A stretch of 35,384 nt of DNA from Sphaeroforma arctica JP610 (lineage: Eukaryota > Opisthokonta > Ichthyosporea > Ichthyophonida). The stretch covers positions 72,533 to 107,916 of the forward strand of contig NW_014040557.1 of assembly GCF_001186125.1 (NCBI RefSeq), in the 5' to 3' direction. The notes beneath the pieces are model-generated. The model was given only the letters and a program-made list of their open reading frames with translations. It ran no database searches and had not been told where the DNA came from. Of the stretch, positions 9,438-20,278 are shown in pieces. Numbering within the stretch: position 1 is the stretch's first letter; each line of letters opens with the position of its first letter. The position numbers and the translations under genes are program-made.

Positions 9438-12400
9438 ATGAGCATAGTTACGTTCTTGGAGCACACGCTCTCCGCGAACGACAATGACCGTATCCAGGCC
9501 ACACAGTACCTCGAGCAAGCAGCTGAGGCCAACTTGGCTGAGTTATTAAAGGCTCTGGCCGAGGTGATACAGAGTGACAATGTGCCGGAAGGGCCCAGAC
9601 AAGCCGCATGTATTAGTTTTAAAAATCACCTCACAAGCAAGAACGAGACCAAGAAGCATTTTAATCAACAGCGATGGTTACACCTTGAGGCTCCGGTGCG
9701 AGCACATATTAAGAACATAATCCTGCTATCACTCAAGACACCCAACACCCGAGTGGGTGCCCAAGCCGCTCAGGCGGTGAGTGCTATCGCACAGGCGGAG
9801 TTGCCCCAGTCGCAATGGCCTGAGCTGATTCCCAGTTTGCTGCAGAACTGCACCGACCCACAGTCCCCCACACCCACAAAGCAGAACACGCTAGAGACGG
9901 TAGGGTTTATCTGTGAGGAGATCGACCCTATGGTGCTTAAGCAGTACTCTAACGATATACTCACGGCGATTGTGAACGGTATGCGCAAGGACGAGCCAAG
10001 TATGGATGTGCGCTTGGCCGCGACCCGAGCGATGTTGAACTCGGTGGACTTTGTGAAGACAAACATGTCCAATGAAGCAGAGAGGAATTACATCATGCAG
10101 GTCGTATGCGAGACCACACAGACACCTGGCAACGTACAGCTGCGTGTGCGTGCGATGGAGTGTCTCAACCGTATCGTACAGCTATACTACGAATTTATGA
10201 AGGTGTACATGCAGGAGGCTCTGTTCCAACTGACACTGCAAGCCATGAGGGAGGACGAAGACGAGGTGTGTCTGCAGGCCATTGAGTTCTGGTCCACGGT
10301 GTGCGACGAGGAGATGGAGATTGAGATGGGCATGTTGGATGCCCAAGAACGTAGTTACGAGCCAGAGAGGGTCAGCCAATACTATGCGCGAGGTGCACTC
10401 CCCCACCTGGTAGCTATTCTGACCGAGTTGCTGTGCAAACAGGATGAGAGCGATGACGATGCCGATGCATGGAACGTGGCGACGGCGTCAGGAGTGTGTC
10501 TGTCTCTGCTGTCTAACTGCTGTCGCTCAGATATTGTAGCGCCCATGCGTCCCTTTATTCTGGGTAACATCACAAACGCCTCGTGGCACCAGCGTGAGGC
10601 TGCTGTGCTGGCGCTGGGATGTATCCTAGAGGGTCCCGATGAGTCGCATCTGGAGGACATAGTGAGCTCATGCATGTCTGTGCTTACACAGCTGATGGCA
10701 GACCCGAAGGTACAGGTCAGAGACACTTGTGGGTGGACTATCGGACGCGTGTTCGAGTACCTGCCGCACGTTGTGCTCTCCGAGAATACGAATATGAATC
10801 CCCTTATTCAGGCACTTGGAAGTGGTATGTCGCTATGTTCGTGTTTGTTAATCGTTCGTTCTCGCGGTCAGTATTAGTGCCTTTAGTATAAGTTCCGACT
10901 TTTTTCACATGAAATAGCTGCGGTTAGGCGCTGTCCTTTTATAGATGTGTTTCATCGCGTGTCAATTTTATTCTGGTTTAGCTATATCCATATTGGGCGC
11001 AAACATCCAACTCATCCCAATATATATATATATATTACTACAGCACTGCAAGATGTCCCGCGTGTGGCCAACAATGTGTGCTGGACGATCAAGGCCTTAG
11101 CCGATGCCGCGTATGACACAGCTTCTGCACACTCCGATTCCGATGACGTCGAGACGTACACACTATCCCCATGCTTCGAGGTATGCACTATACTTTGATT
11201 GTTCTGCTTACATTGATATCTGCGGGATCAGAACACTGTAATGGGTTTCAATTCAAACTTGTGAATACGATTTATATTTGACGTGCGTTAACAACACGCT
11301 GTAACCTTGCCTGCAGTCAATATGAGTGCAAGCGTCAGGTTGAGAGTAAGCGCCTGAATTCTGTCGATGTGTCGCAATATTTTGTGACCGCGTTGTATTT
11401 GTCTCCATCATGCGGGCTCTGGTACTCTAGATGGAAAAAATAGTTGCTTGCTATATTTATATGCACACTCATCGCGACGAATGAATATGGTTAGATTCGA
11501 TTAACTTATAGGGAGAAAACTTAGATCCGCGAATAGTGAAGAAACCCAAACAGAGTAAACTATACTGTACCGGAATAGCGCTGTATGGCTTGGTGCTGAT
11601 CACACAGTATCAGACTTTTAAAGCGTTTCGAGTAGAACTTTATCGGTTGCTAGTATATCAAAAAGGTTACCTTCATGCATTGCGCGATGAGATGAGGGGC
11701 CGATTTCGAGTACTGCTAATTCTTGGGCGTTTAAATGAAGATTTTTAAGTCGTGGGTCCGCTTTTTACTCATCATCGCGTTGTATCAACCCCAAATCTTT
11801 ACAGAGCTTGGTGCAGGAGCTGTTGAAGACCACAGAACGTCCCGACGCCAACAACCAACTTCGTGTAGCCGCGTACGAGTGTCTCAACACTGTAATTCAG
11901 ACGGCACCAAATGACTGTTATGCTTATATCATTCAAACCACTGTCAGCATCATGGGACGATTGGAGAAGGCTTTGTTACCACATGACCAGGTACGTATCT
12001 TACGAGTGTCTCGGCTTGACACGTTCAGTATAGAGTAGTGTTGGTTGATATTCTGGTTTTCACGGCGCGCGACGTAACAACAACATGTGTGTAATGTCTC
12101 GTATATGTGTAATGTCTCGTCGCGCTTGAATGTATAAGAATGCATTATTTTTGTGAATGCAAGTCGGTATCTGCGTATCGATGGAGGCTGACATGAGTAT
12201 CTCTTGGAATACAAAAATGACCCAGTATGCGCAAAGGGACTGACAGTGACTCGAACCACACTGTTTATGCATTCAAGTTCAATCCGAAGTTTTTGTCTGC
12301 GAATGCAACAACTCATGTAGTAATCATGTGTCGTCGTGTGGGTGGGTGTATACATTATATATTCAGCTGTAGTCTCAAATTGTTTCATCTGCAGCATGTG

Positions 12401-13893
12401 GATCATTCCCTCCAACGTGGCCTTGACAATCAGCCATATCTAACTATTTTCGTCTCTTCACACCAATCCACTTTCGCACAGCTGCACAGCCAGGACAAGC
12501 AAGTGCACACCGAAGTTCAAGGTCTGCTGTGTGCTTCACTCTGTGCACTCATCAACAAACTACATCGTGAGGATCTGATGAAAATCTCTGATCAGGTGAT
12601 GCAGATCCTGTTGGTCATGCTACGCACAACCGACGCCCAGGGTGTGCACGAGGATGCGCTCAACGCAATTAGCGGTCTTATCTCCCAGTTGGAAGAGGAC
12701 TTTGAGAAGTACATGGAGCATTTCAAGCCATTCCTATTGGCCGGTATTGTGTCGAGCGACTACGCGATTGGCTGTCAGAGTGTGGGTATGACGGGAGACA
12801 TCGCTCGCGCCCTGGGTAGCAATGCACAGAAGTACACTGACGAGCTCATGAATCAGCTGTTACAGGCTTTGAACATGTCTACCTTGCCCCGCAATGTGCG
12901 ACCGGATATTCTGTCTGCATTCGGTGATATTGCTACGAGCATCGGCCCGTCTTTTGAAAAATATCTGCCTTTCGTCATGCCCATCCTGGTGGACGCGTCG
13001 AATGTCCCTGCGCCACAAAACCAGGTATAGGATGATAAAAAGTTGTTGTCATTGATGCACGTTGGTTGAGTTTTCATTTATCGGTAGTCTAGTCACGTTG
13101 TATTAGCTTTGTTCGATTTTTGTTTACAGGAGACCTATCGATGAGCAATTATGAATTGGTGAGTGTCGCCTATGCTTTTTGTGCCCTTGTTACTCGCAAT
13201 GCATCCCGCGGCTTCATGACCCATCAGAGGCGATGAAAGCGCGTTCAGTGTGTGTACACCGTAGACGCTCACAGCCTCTTTTTCTTTTTCGTTCTATCTT
13301 CACTTAGCCACGTATAATTAATGCGAACGTATTCTCTTACCCCAGAATGACTATGATGAGATCGAGTACGTCAACATGTTGCGCGATAGCACACTGGAGG
13401 CTTTCGCCGGTATCTTCGTTGCGATGAGAGGACATCCAGACACTGTCAGCCAGTACGTGGCACATGTGGCCTCGTTTATGTGCATATGCGCTAACGATGT
13501 TAACCACACCGACACGATGATTAAGGTGATCATCGGCATTCTAGGGTATGTTACATCTCTCTCTTTTTATCAGTTTAGTGTTGGAAGTAGAATGATGTGC
13601 TTGTGTTGTATTCTGTAGTACTTCGGAGTGTCGGAGAAGCGCTAGTTATGTAGTATTTTTATTGCGCAATTGCCGTGTACCGTTAAGGCGGTTTTTATGT
13701 ATTTTAATTCTGCTGTATTTTATTGCTCCACAGAGATTTGACGGACATGTACGGAAAGCAGATGAAGCCCACACTTGAACAGGCTTGGGTACAGCCTGTC
13801 TTGTACAAAGCCTCTAAGAGTAATTGCTCACTGACGAAGAACACGGTTGAGTGGGCTGGACAGCTGATACAAAAGGTTCTCAGGGAGAATTAG
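9438..13893 (+). CDS. KPNB1: Importin subunit beta-1 (karyopherin beta-1)
   Basis: Nuclear import receptor: a HEAT-repeat solenoid that binds importin-alpha or cargo directly, contacts FG nucleoporins, and releases cargo on binding RanGTP. Coding exons, read from splice signals and frame, are 9438-10824, 11044-11180, 11805-11990, 12482-13024, 13346-13545 and 13734-13893. They total 2613 bases, or 870 residues, against about 876 in human. The frame stays open across all five introns, and donors (GTATGT, GTATGC, GTACGT, GTATAG, GTATGT) and AG acceptors are canonical. Family landmarks are NQQRWL, QWPELIP, ILTAIVNGMRKDEPS, YIMQVVCE, IEFWSTVCDEEME, a KQDESDDDAD acidic loop followed by W (the RanGTP and IBB-contact region), AALALGCILEGP-like and ANNVCWTIKALADAAY. 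It ends at TAG 13891-13893. It looks intact. The start is the first ATG after a UTR splice acceptor and aligns with the family N-terminus. Exon 4 could alternatively start at 12394. Confidence 0.95.
13130..13158 (+). other. Possible cryptic or poison micro-exon in importin intron 4
   Basis: Within intron 4 a 29-base segment is bounded by a good acceptor (TTTTTGTTTACAG) and a consensus donor (GTGAGT at 13159). If included it brings an in-frame TGA (13142-13144) and shifts the frame. Skipping it joins NQ to NDYDEIEYV exactly as in homologues, so the productive mRNA excludes it. Confidence 0.3.
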
Positions 13894-13903
13894 TATTTAT
13901 ATC

Positions 13904-13909
13904 TTTATT
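13904..13909 (-). terminator. Polyadenylation signal on the minus strand
   Basis: AATAAA on the minus strand (TTTATT on plus), about 87 bases downstream of the minus-strand stop at 13996-13998 and only 10 bases beyond the importin stop. It would end a transcript of the minus-strand gene candidate at 13996-14466, which would therefore run up to the importin coding end. Confidence 0.4.
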
Positions 13910-13995
13910 TAGCAAATACGCAAGTCAACCACCTGCGTGCGTCAACCTGGGACGTGCCGCTAGGAATTGGCTGTGAAATACATACATCATCTTTA

Positions 13996-14466
13996 TCATC
14001 GGCATGCACTCCCGCCTCGCACATACGCATCCACCTCCTGCTCATTTCTCACCACAAAATATGTAGTCGGGTGTAGATTAGTCTCTGCCCCGTGTTTCGC
14101 ATCCAACAGACCGTACCATTCCACGCGCACTAGAGTATATATGAACATAGCCCCGTTACTATACCACATACACATGGTTCCGTTAGTTGCGCTCACTCTC
14201 TAGGCTCCAGTGCTGTTGTACAGTTGCCTCTTGAGTTGAACGGCGTTAGCTTTCGCCACATACACGCCAGTGTAAGTCTCGCTCAAGTTGTGATTGGGAT
14301 GAGATGATAAGTACGATGTATGCTGGAGGTTTTTACGTTGATAGTCGAGAACTTCTTCGTAACCTTTTACATTGTAAACGGATTGGACAACCTGCAGTCA
14401 AGGCAACCGTTCTTACCTTTGTGTTTGAACTGGTATTTGCTGAGTCGGTACATGCATACTTCGAGG
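13996..14466 (-). CDS. Unrecognised host gene candidate, convergent with importin
   Basis: Evidence for coding: an exon-like block 14466-14417 (after a TTAG acceptor, ending AAAG before the donor GTAAGA), a 94-base intron (14416-14323, acceptor CCTCCAG), then an open block reading a Ser/Asn/His-rich stretch and SETYTGVYVAKANAVQLKRQ. In the same frame TAG at 14202-14200 interrupts, and a further open block follows with TLVRVEWYGLLDAKHGAE and HPTTYFVVRNEQEVDAYV, ending TGA near 13996. The TAG may be a real end with the rest as 3' UTR, be removed by splicing, or mark decay. An AATAAA follows at the expected distance. The family is not recognised. The 5' end was not found. Confidence 0.35.
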
Positions 14467-14808
14467 CTAACAAGACTGTTGGGATTGTGAGCTATAGTAT
14501 TGTCGGTTGCGATACGATGACATATATATATAGTCTCCAATGCAATGTATGGTTTATGGGGTTTGCTTTGAACACCGTGACCCATGTTTGATAGAAGGTG
14601 GATAGAATCAACAAAACAACAGTAGTGGACATAAGAGTATTCTGTGAGACTCGGACCACAACTGCTGAAGGCGATTTGTAGTTTTGAGAATGCACACAAA
14701 CAACCCCCGCACGCATCGCACGCACACGCACGCACGCAACTGAGCTAACAAACTAAAAGTAGGCTAATAGAAAGTATCGTATTCTTTTCGAATTCGATTC
14801 GCTTAAAT
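14467..14808. other. No recognised gene; CACG-type simple repeat
   Basis: The minus strand is open through much of this stretch (to 14735), but the frame includes a repeated ACGC/CGCA simple sequence at about 14706-14740 and shows no domain. It may contain upstream exons of the minus-strand candidate at 13996-14466. I could not define them. Confidence 0.35.
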
Positions 14809-15137
14809 TACGCCTGCATTCATTTAAATGTAACTGCGAAGAGACATATGTAGTAACGCAGTTGTGATTAATAAAGGGTGAGATTCCCTTGCAACAGAAA
14901 CCTCCGTATTCTTTCCGAAACTGATCCCCATAAAGTACGCCAGCATTCATTTAAAAATGTCATATGTAACTGCGAAGAGTAAGAAGTGTCGCCTAAACTA
15001 TGCCTGCATTCATTTAAATATAACAGCGACGAGTAAGAAGTATCGCTTAAACTACGCCTGCATTTATTTAAATGTATCTGCGAAGAAATTATTAGTAGTG
15101 GCACAGTTATGATTGAATAAAGGTTGAGATTCCCTTA
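14809..15137. repeat. Imperfect tandem repeat, about 54-83 bp units
   Basis: Four units, starting at 14809, 14937, 15000 and 15054, each opening with ACGCCTGCATTCATTTAAAT (with variants) and continuing to CTGCGAAGAG. The first and last units share a longer tail (CAGTTRTGATT...AATAAAGG.TGAGATTCCCTT), while the two middle units are short and carry TAAGAAGT.TCGC. The outer pair therefore looks like the ancestral longer unit, and the inner pair like a secondary expansion. No coding sense. Confidence 0.75.
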
Positions 15138-15758
15138 CTTTGGTTATCGCAACTTTAAGACCCCTTTCGCTCCTGTAAGTATACAATATTTAGTACTAAT
15201 GTATCAGTTTGAAAATCGTCATACGTAATATAAGTGCTTAGCGTATAACGTTAACTCGACAAATCTACTGGGCGGGTCTTAAACCTAAAATCTAACATAG
15301 TCTCGAAAAACGAACATTGACAATATGGCAGTTGAACTTTTTATCCTGCAGAGGGTACATAAAGATATGTCTAAGGTGAGAATTGAAGCTAGAGATGAAT
15401 CGAAAGAAGTTTACCACTGTACAGGGAAAGAATATCTGAAGATATTGTAGAAGTAGATTAGACTGCAGGATTCTGACCCATTTCGAGTCAAGACCTGGTA
15501 CTTTATTAGGTTTTAGCTAACTGCTGTCTGAGCTCATTCCTCTTAACAGACTTTATACAAGAAGCCTTTTAATATTTGATGAAGCCGGTCTAATACCAAA
15601 AGGGATTTTCGACCCTAATTTGATCTTCAGACTTAGCCGGATTGGATCGTATTCTCTGGCTTAATTCTTAATCACCGAAGTGATACCTCAAAGAGAACAT
15701 GCTTGAATTATCTTTGCTGTATCTCTTTCGTATGGATATTTCGTGGACTATATAAATG
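15138..15758. other. No recognised gene; one 41-codon ORF
   Basis: A short plus-strand frame from ATG 15325 reads MAVELFILQRVHKDMSKVRI and continues about 20 residues more to a TAG. It has natural-looking composition but is too short to classify. The rest shows no long frame, RNA gene or repeat. Confidence 0.3.
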
Positions 15759-16363
15759 TTATTTGCTCGATGGGTATCCGCATAGAGCGAGCTTTAATAC
15801 CATAAGCTTAATTGACTTGTATCCACCGATGGTTATTCCTTGTATAGAATGAATCGAGTTTGCTTTGGCTACCCGTACGGGGAGACTAACCCTTGAGAAT
15901 TTCTTGCAATCACAGCAGAGCAAATGTTGTCCTACATTAATACTTGAACCATCTACCTCCACCCCAACTCTCGAGTCATCATTTCCTTGCTTTGGTATGA
16001 ATGCTTTACCTTTGTAATCCACCATCTCGATCATGACCACAAGTTTATACATGACATCGCTGATGATACCCCTGAATTGATTGGCAAGCCTCATTTTCAC
16101 AAAAAGTATTAACGGTTAGCTTAGCCATATGCCAATGTCTAATTAATTTACCACCGGTATTGCTCCGGCCAAACCAAGTGTTTTAATATTCCCCACATAA
16201 GTTTACTTACCTTCAACTTTTTCGTCCGCATAGTATACCCTTCAGAAAAATTACCCATCACACATTCTACGTTGTACGTGTCTCTGTCTCGAATATAGCA
16301 TGTAAATATGGTAGTATCATCATTGATGCAACTTTCATCATATTCTGTGCATCCCCCTCGCTT
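15759..16363 (-). pseudogene. PIF1/RecD-like helicase C-terminal fragment
   Basis: The block at 15759-16100 contains LANQFRGIISDV, resembling the G-x-V-N-G-x-x-G-x-V segment of superfamily 1B helicases. About 60 residues later comes LPVRVAKANSIHSIQGITIG, closely resembling the PIF1/RecD2 motif LPxxxAxAxTIHKxQGxTL that contacts nucleic acid and ATP. Upstream, 16211-16363 is open and ends in a strong donor (AAG|GTAAGT), with DDTTIFTCYIRDRDTYNVEC recalling the preceding helicase segment. This suggests a spliced gene or its remnant. Walker A and B motifs are not visible upstream, so only the C-terminal third is here. It could derive from a host PIF1-type gene, a Helitron or an integrated virus. 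Sequence alone does not decide. Confidence 0.4.
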
Positions 16364-17049
16364 TTAGTTCTGCTCACCTAGAAGGTGAAATCGCCCTATT
16401 CAAGGCGACACCATCTTCTGCTGCATCAGCGCATCAGTGGCCTCCAAATTTTATTTCACAGGTTTATCTGTCTACCAATGTTCGTATAATTCTGCTTTAA
16501 ATCGCCTACTAGACCTACAGCAGAAAGACGAAGGATTCATCCTGCTATACAATATTTCACCACAGCGTTGACAGGAGTGGCTGTGCATTGCTTCCCACCT
16601 CGACCAAAGGTACGTATTCCCTGGTCAAACGACTGAATAAGGCTAACCAATACATTGCAAATCCACCTACAATACCAGCTGCTGCACTTGTTAGTGCAGT
16701 TGTGGGCGACGAGTACGAAGCACCGGACTCGGTTTTTGCTAGGCTATCCGTAAGGTTTGAAATAAGCCTTTAAACAGTTCTGTGTGTAAAAACAGTTAAT
16801 CTCAACTGCTTGGTCCTGTCTAATAGAAGATGTTCTAATACGCTGTTCTTATAATTCGATGCACGTCAGATGATGAAAATATACTTGAAGGTAAATGTAT
16901 CGTTTTGGCCGGTATTCGTTCTTACACCTCTAGACAGATACAATGGTTCATCGGCGTTATAGAATAAAATATCATACTGCTTCCCAAAGTTCTGCAAATC
17001 TCGTCAAATGTTCTATCGCCAAATCAATCCTATGCATACTCGGTATTTA
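16364..17049. other. No recognised gene; one hydrophobic minus ORF
   Basis: A minus-strand open frame at about 16560-16770 (no clear start) contains SAAAGIVGGFAMYWLALF, a plausible transmembrane segment, after a Ser/Thr-rich stretch. A plus-strand frame (16588-16773) overlaps it. Neither has a recognised family. Nothing else stands out before the Ty3-like integrase fossil. Confidence 0.3.
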
Positions 17050-17097
17050 CGCTATGTATTGCTGCCTCGGTGAAGTTTTTAACACCTGATTCTCCGT

Positions 17098-17394
17098 CTA
17101 CACCAGGCTATTTTCAGTGAAGGGGGCATTGTCATCTTCTTCCCGAAACAAATCTATTGGCGCCATTTTTGTGTAACCGCTTATGTGGTGGACATAGGTT
17201 GCGGTGTCTCTAGTTATAGCCCATGCATCATGTGTAGCCTGCTCAATTATACGTATGACAGCATTGCATGCATATTCTAAAACATGGTTTTTCTCGGCTA
17301 GGCTCCAAAATCGGTTGAGGACCTCACGTTGGTCCAATTCAAAAGTTGTGCGATCCGCAACGAGTGATATTGTAAAAGTATCATCGTACCGCAA
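17098..17394 (-). pseudogene. Ty3-like integrase core fossil (family B)
   Basis: A frame with VADRTTFELDQREVLNRF, aligned with the S-D-x-G-x-x-F segment of integrase cores, and ATYVHHISGYTKMAPIDLF, aligned with the Y-N-x-T-x-H-S-x-T-G-x-T-P-x-x-L-x-F pattern that ends the core in Ty3 elements. It sits in the expected order downstream of RNase H. Degenerate. Confidence 0.55.
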
Positions 17395-18083
17395 TATTTA
17401 TCATCCAGTGGCCACGAAGCACGAAGTGGGTCGTGGTAGATTTGTCCATCATTGGTCTAAGTATGGCGTGAGTGTACATCGAGCCAAAGTAGAACGTATG
17501 TGTTGTTTCTATTCAAGTCTATCAAGGGACCGATAGTGTCCACTTGTATCTTGTCGCCCGGAAATGCAGCCGTTATTGATTGTAAGGGATGGAAACCCTT
17601 CTTGTGAGTTTGGTTCGTAAGACATGGTACACAGCCTTTAATGTATTGGTTTACATGTTCTTTCTAGCGGGACTATGTTGAAGTTTGTTCACTGTTTCTT
17701 CAACGGTGTAGTGGCCCACAGTTAAGGCAGTTCTGACTTCATATGTGAATGTGTCTAGCTCTGCCGACTCGTCCTTGGTTTATACCGACGCGATCTTTAT
17801 GGCTGGATGTGCTAGTTTTTAGTCAAGGTATGGTGATATTGTGTCTATCTTGGCTACTAGTGTGACTCCCCGTTGTGTTTTGTTTCAAGCTGACGTGCCG
17901 CCTTTCAGGAACGTGTTGTTCACGTTTTCGACTATCATCGGATCTTGTTCCAGTAGTGACAGGGATTTGGAAAACCACATTGCATTTGGGTGGTAGGGCA
18001 CATATGTTGTGATGTTCGTGGCTTACTCTGTGACTTTGTCAGAACGTATGGGATTAGCTCCCAGGAAGGATTCACCCATGCGT

Positions 18084-18458
18084 TTATTTCATCTGCCCAC
18101 TTTTGTAGTAAACTTTGCTGTGTGTGCACTGTGTGCTGCTGCAAATAAATCGAAAGTGAATTTTCAATCCTGCGTTCTGCCTCTTTGTAGAATCGTGGGT
18201 GTAGTTCCAGTCTATGGCAAATACCAGCATGGGCATGTTTGTTTCAAATTTAGTATATTCTTGACCGTTGTGTGTATTCTCGTTGGCTTCCTTCAGCACA
18301 ATTGATGTTTGGATGTTGAAGGTATCTTCGTGCAATCGTGATAGCACGTCGGCAACTTGATTATTTTTACCTGGCACGTGTATGATTGTGAAGTGGTGAT
18401 GGAATGTTTTTGCGATCCACTTTGCTAGCATGGGATGCAGTGTTTGCTGTTTATTCAT
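18084..18458 (-). pseudogene. RNase H end and connection fossil (family B)
   Basis: Contains HHHFTIIHVPGKNNQVADVL followed by SRLHE. The PGKxNxxADxLSR motif is the hallmark of the RNase H C-terminus in Ty3/gypsy and chromoviral elements. Sequence beyond it leads into the integrase zinc region. Remnant of the same pol gene as the RT at 18756-19748. Confidence 0.8.
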
Positions 18459-18755
18459 TTGGCATAGCGCCTTGTGATCTGTCTACAATGTTATATCGCC
18501 TCCATTGATGTACTCCGAAAAATATTCTAGACTGTATACCATCGCTAGTAAATCTTTTGTATTCGTCCCATATCTTTGTTGTGCGGAGTTTACGCCTTTT
18601 GAGAAACAGAGTATATTTCGTCTGACCCCGTCTATGATTTGAAATAGGCAGTCTCCTATGCCATATTATATTGCATCATTAATGATCTGGAACGGTATTC
18701 AATCTACTGGATACGCCAATGTTGCTGAACACGCGATAGCATCGTTGAGTTCTTT

Positions 18756-19748
18756 TCATTTCTTAACAAGTTCAGCTGTCCAAAGATTTGCTATATTCTG
18801 GTTCATTTTTCCTTTCATGAGATTTCGGAAGTGTTTCGTTATGGGTGCAAACTGGGGTATGTGGTCCCGCATGTAGTTTGCTATGCCGACTGCTCGATGT
18901 AAGTCTCTTTTGGTTCTTGGTAAAGGCCAGTCAATCACGCGTTTATGTTTTTCGGAGTCTGTTTTGAGCCCTTGTTTTGTAACTTTGACGCCTAGTATAT
19001 TGTCTGTCTTGGCTGCAAAAGCACATGTGTTGTGGTTCAACCTGAAGTTGGCCGAGTTAAGTCATTTGATAACTTCTCGTACTGTCTTCCTGTGTTCCTC
19101 TTCGGTGAGGCTGACAATGACTTGTACGCCTTTAATGACAATGAGTAGGTTGGTTATTTCCCTTTGGAGCTGTGCTGATAGCGAGTGTAGTCCGAATGGT
19201 GCTGACTTAAATGAGTACTGTGCCTCTCTCCATAAAAAGTGAAAAAGTGTTGGCTATATACGAAAGCGGTGGAAGCCTCCTGTTAAGTCCAATTTGGAAA
19301 ATTGTGCATCTTGTAGATTGTGTAGTACTTCTTTCACTTTTGGCAATACGATTTTGCCTTGTTCAAGGTGATAGTTGACTTCTCTCAAGTCCAAAAATGT
19401 GCGTACTTTCTTCAGTAGGCCTCTTTGTTCAAATTCACCTGTTGACAGTAGTGGTAGATTCACATGTGTTGGTTTTGTTCTCCTGCATATGTGCCCCTCT
19501 TTCACCCATTTCTGTACATTGCCATCTGTCTGGGGTATGTATTTGTGTAGAACAAAGTTCACTTCAGCGTGTCGTATATTTTTGGCTTTGACTACTTGTC
19601 TCGGTGTATCCACAACTGACCCTGGTAGATTGGAGTGTACATAAGGTGTAATCATGCCGTTTTGGTCTAATAAGTTTGATAGCGATAATCTGAAACCTTC
19701 TTGCTCATGTTCAGGGTCTTCGTCGTGCGGTGTAAAAGTGATTCCCAT
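18756..19748 (-). pseudogene. Ty3-like reverse transcriptase fossil (family B)
   Basis: Ty3/gypsy RT landmarks in order: VNFVLHKYIPQTDGNVQKWV before the fingers, then FLDLREVNYHLEQGK and FSKLDLTGGFHRFRI (the first catalytic aspartate block). SAPFGLHSLSAQLQREI corresponds to the P-FGL-N-P-FQ segment. In the thumb region, LGVKVTKQGLKTDSEKHKRV and RAVGIANYMRDHIPQFAPIT are typical of gypsy elements, with the G-Y-RxFI-FA pattern. The parts are spread over more than one frame. The element is inactive. Confidence 0.8.
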
Positions 19749-19749
19749 T

Positions 19750-20110
19750 TGGCATCTGTTGGTATGAGTGAATTAATTATCCCCGCTGAACATATGCCCA
19801 AGTATGGTAAATTATCCATACCTAAAAGTATTGTGAATTTTTGTTTGGGAGGTCGAGTACCTGAAAGCAGTTTGATGCTTTTCTACCACCTTAGTTTATA
19901 TCACATACTTCTGTGGAACCTGTATGTTGTACTCGTGCATCAGATTGTGCTAGCTATATGTAGCTGAGTGACAAAGATGGTTCATTTACGACATTGCGAT
20001 CCGTGCATGAGTGTTGTGCTCCTGAATCTACCAGTGCATTGTATGTAGTGTTATAGATATGTATGTCTATGTACAATCTTTGGTCTCGTGGGTTAGGAAT
20101 TAAGAATAAG
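19750..20110 (-). pseudogene. Retroelement aspartic protease fossil (family B)
   Basis: A minus-strand frame around 20040-19980 reads ALVDSGAQHSCTD, the D-S-G active-site loop of retropepsins with the usual hydrophobic lead-in. It is preceded by an NPRDQRLYIDIHI-type strand. The protease matures the Gag-Pol polyprotein in active elements. The downstream part near 19800 matches the LGMD-type second strand. Remnant only. Confidence 0.65.
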
Positions 20111-20278
20111 GTGTATAAGCAATATTATTCGCATTTAATAACAACGTTTGTTCATCAGTGTGTGCATTCACAATGTCTACCATGTTTACCATGTTAGCCT
20201 CTGCCCACCAAGCCTATCAAATTTCTTCGTCCATTTCTTGCACCTTGTTGCCATTAGTGATGGTTAACTGGTCTACAA

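Larger units (their letters stand above)
17050..20110 (-). mobile_element. Ty3-like LTR retrotransposon fossil (family B), pol part
   Basis: Reading leftward on the minus strand the parts come in the Ty3/gypsy order: protease (about 20110-19750), RT (19750-18750), RNase H (18750-18300), integrase (18300-17050). All parts are recognisable but the element is broken many times, so it is old. Its probable Gag lies at 24558-25066, separated from the protease by about 4 kb of other material, mostly on the other strand. No LTR of this family was identified with confidence on either side. Confidence 0.75.

Noticed and set aside
9770-10726. Minus-strand open frames opposite importin exon 1
   Set aside because: Shadows of a well-supported plus-strand coding exon with no domain of their own.
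12248-12258. tRNA B-box-like word (minus strand GGTTCGAGTC)
   Set aside because: Lies in an importin intron, and no acceptor stem, D arm or anticodon arm could be folded around it.
12394-12481. Alternative, earlier start of importin exon 4 at CTGCAG|CATGTGG
   Set aside because: In frame and open, but the segment has no counterpart in importin-beta proteins. The acceptor at 12481 has a better pyrimidine tract and gives the expected length.
13996-14200. Resemblance of HPTTYFVVRNEQEVDAYV to the last strand of PARP catalytic domains
   Set aside because: Only one short segment is similar and no H-Y-E catalytic residues were found upstream.
14809-15137. CRISPR-like array
   Set aside because: The units are contiguous imperfect repeats without unique spacers, in a eukaryotic genome.
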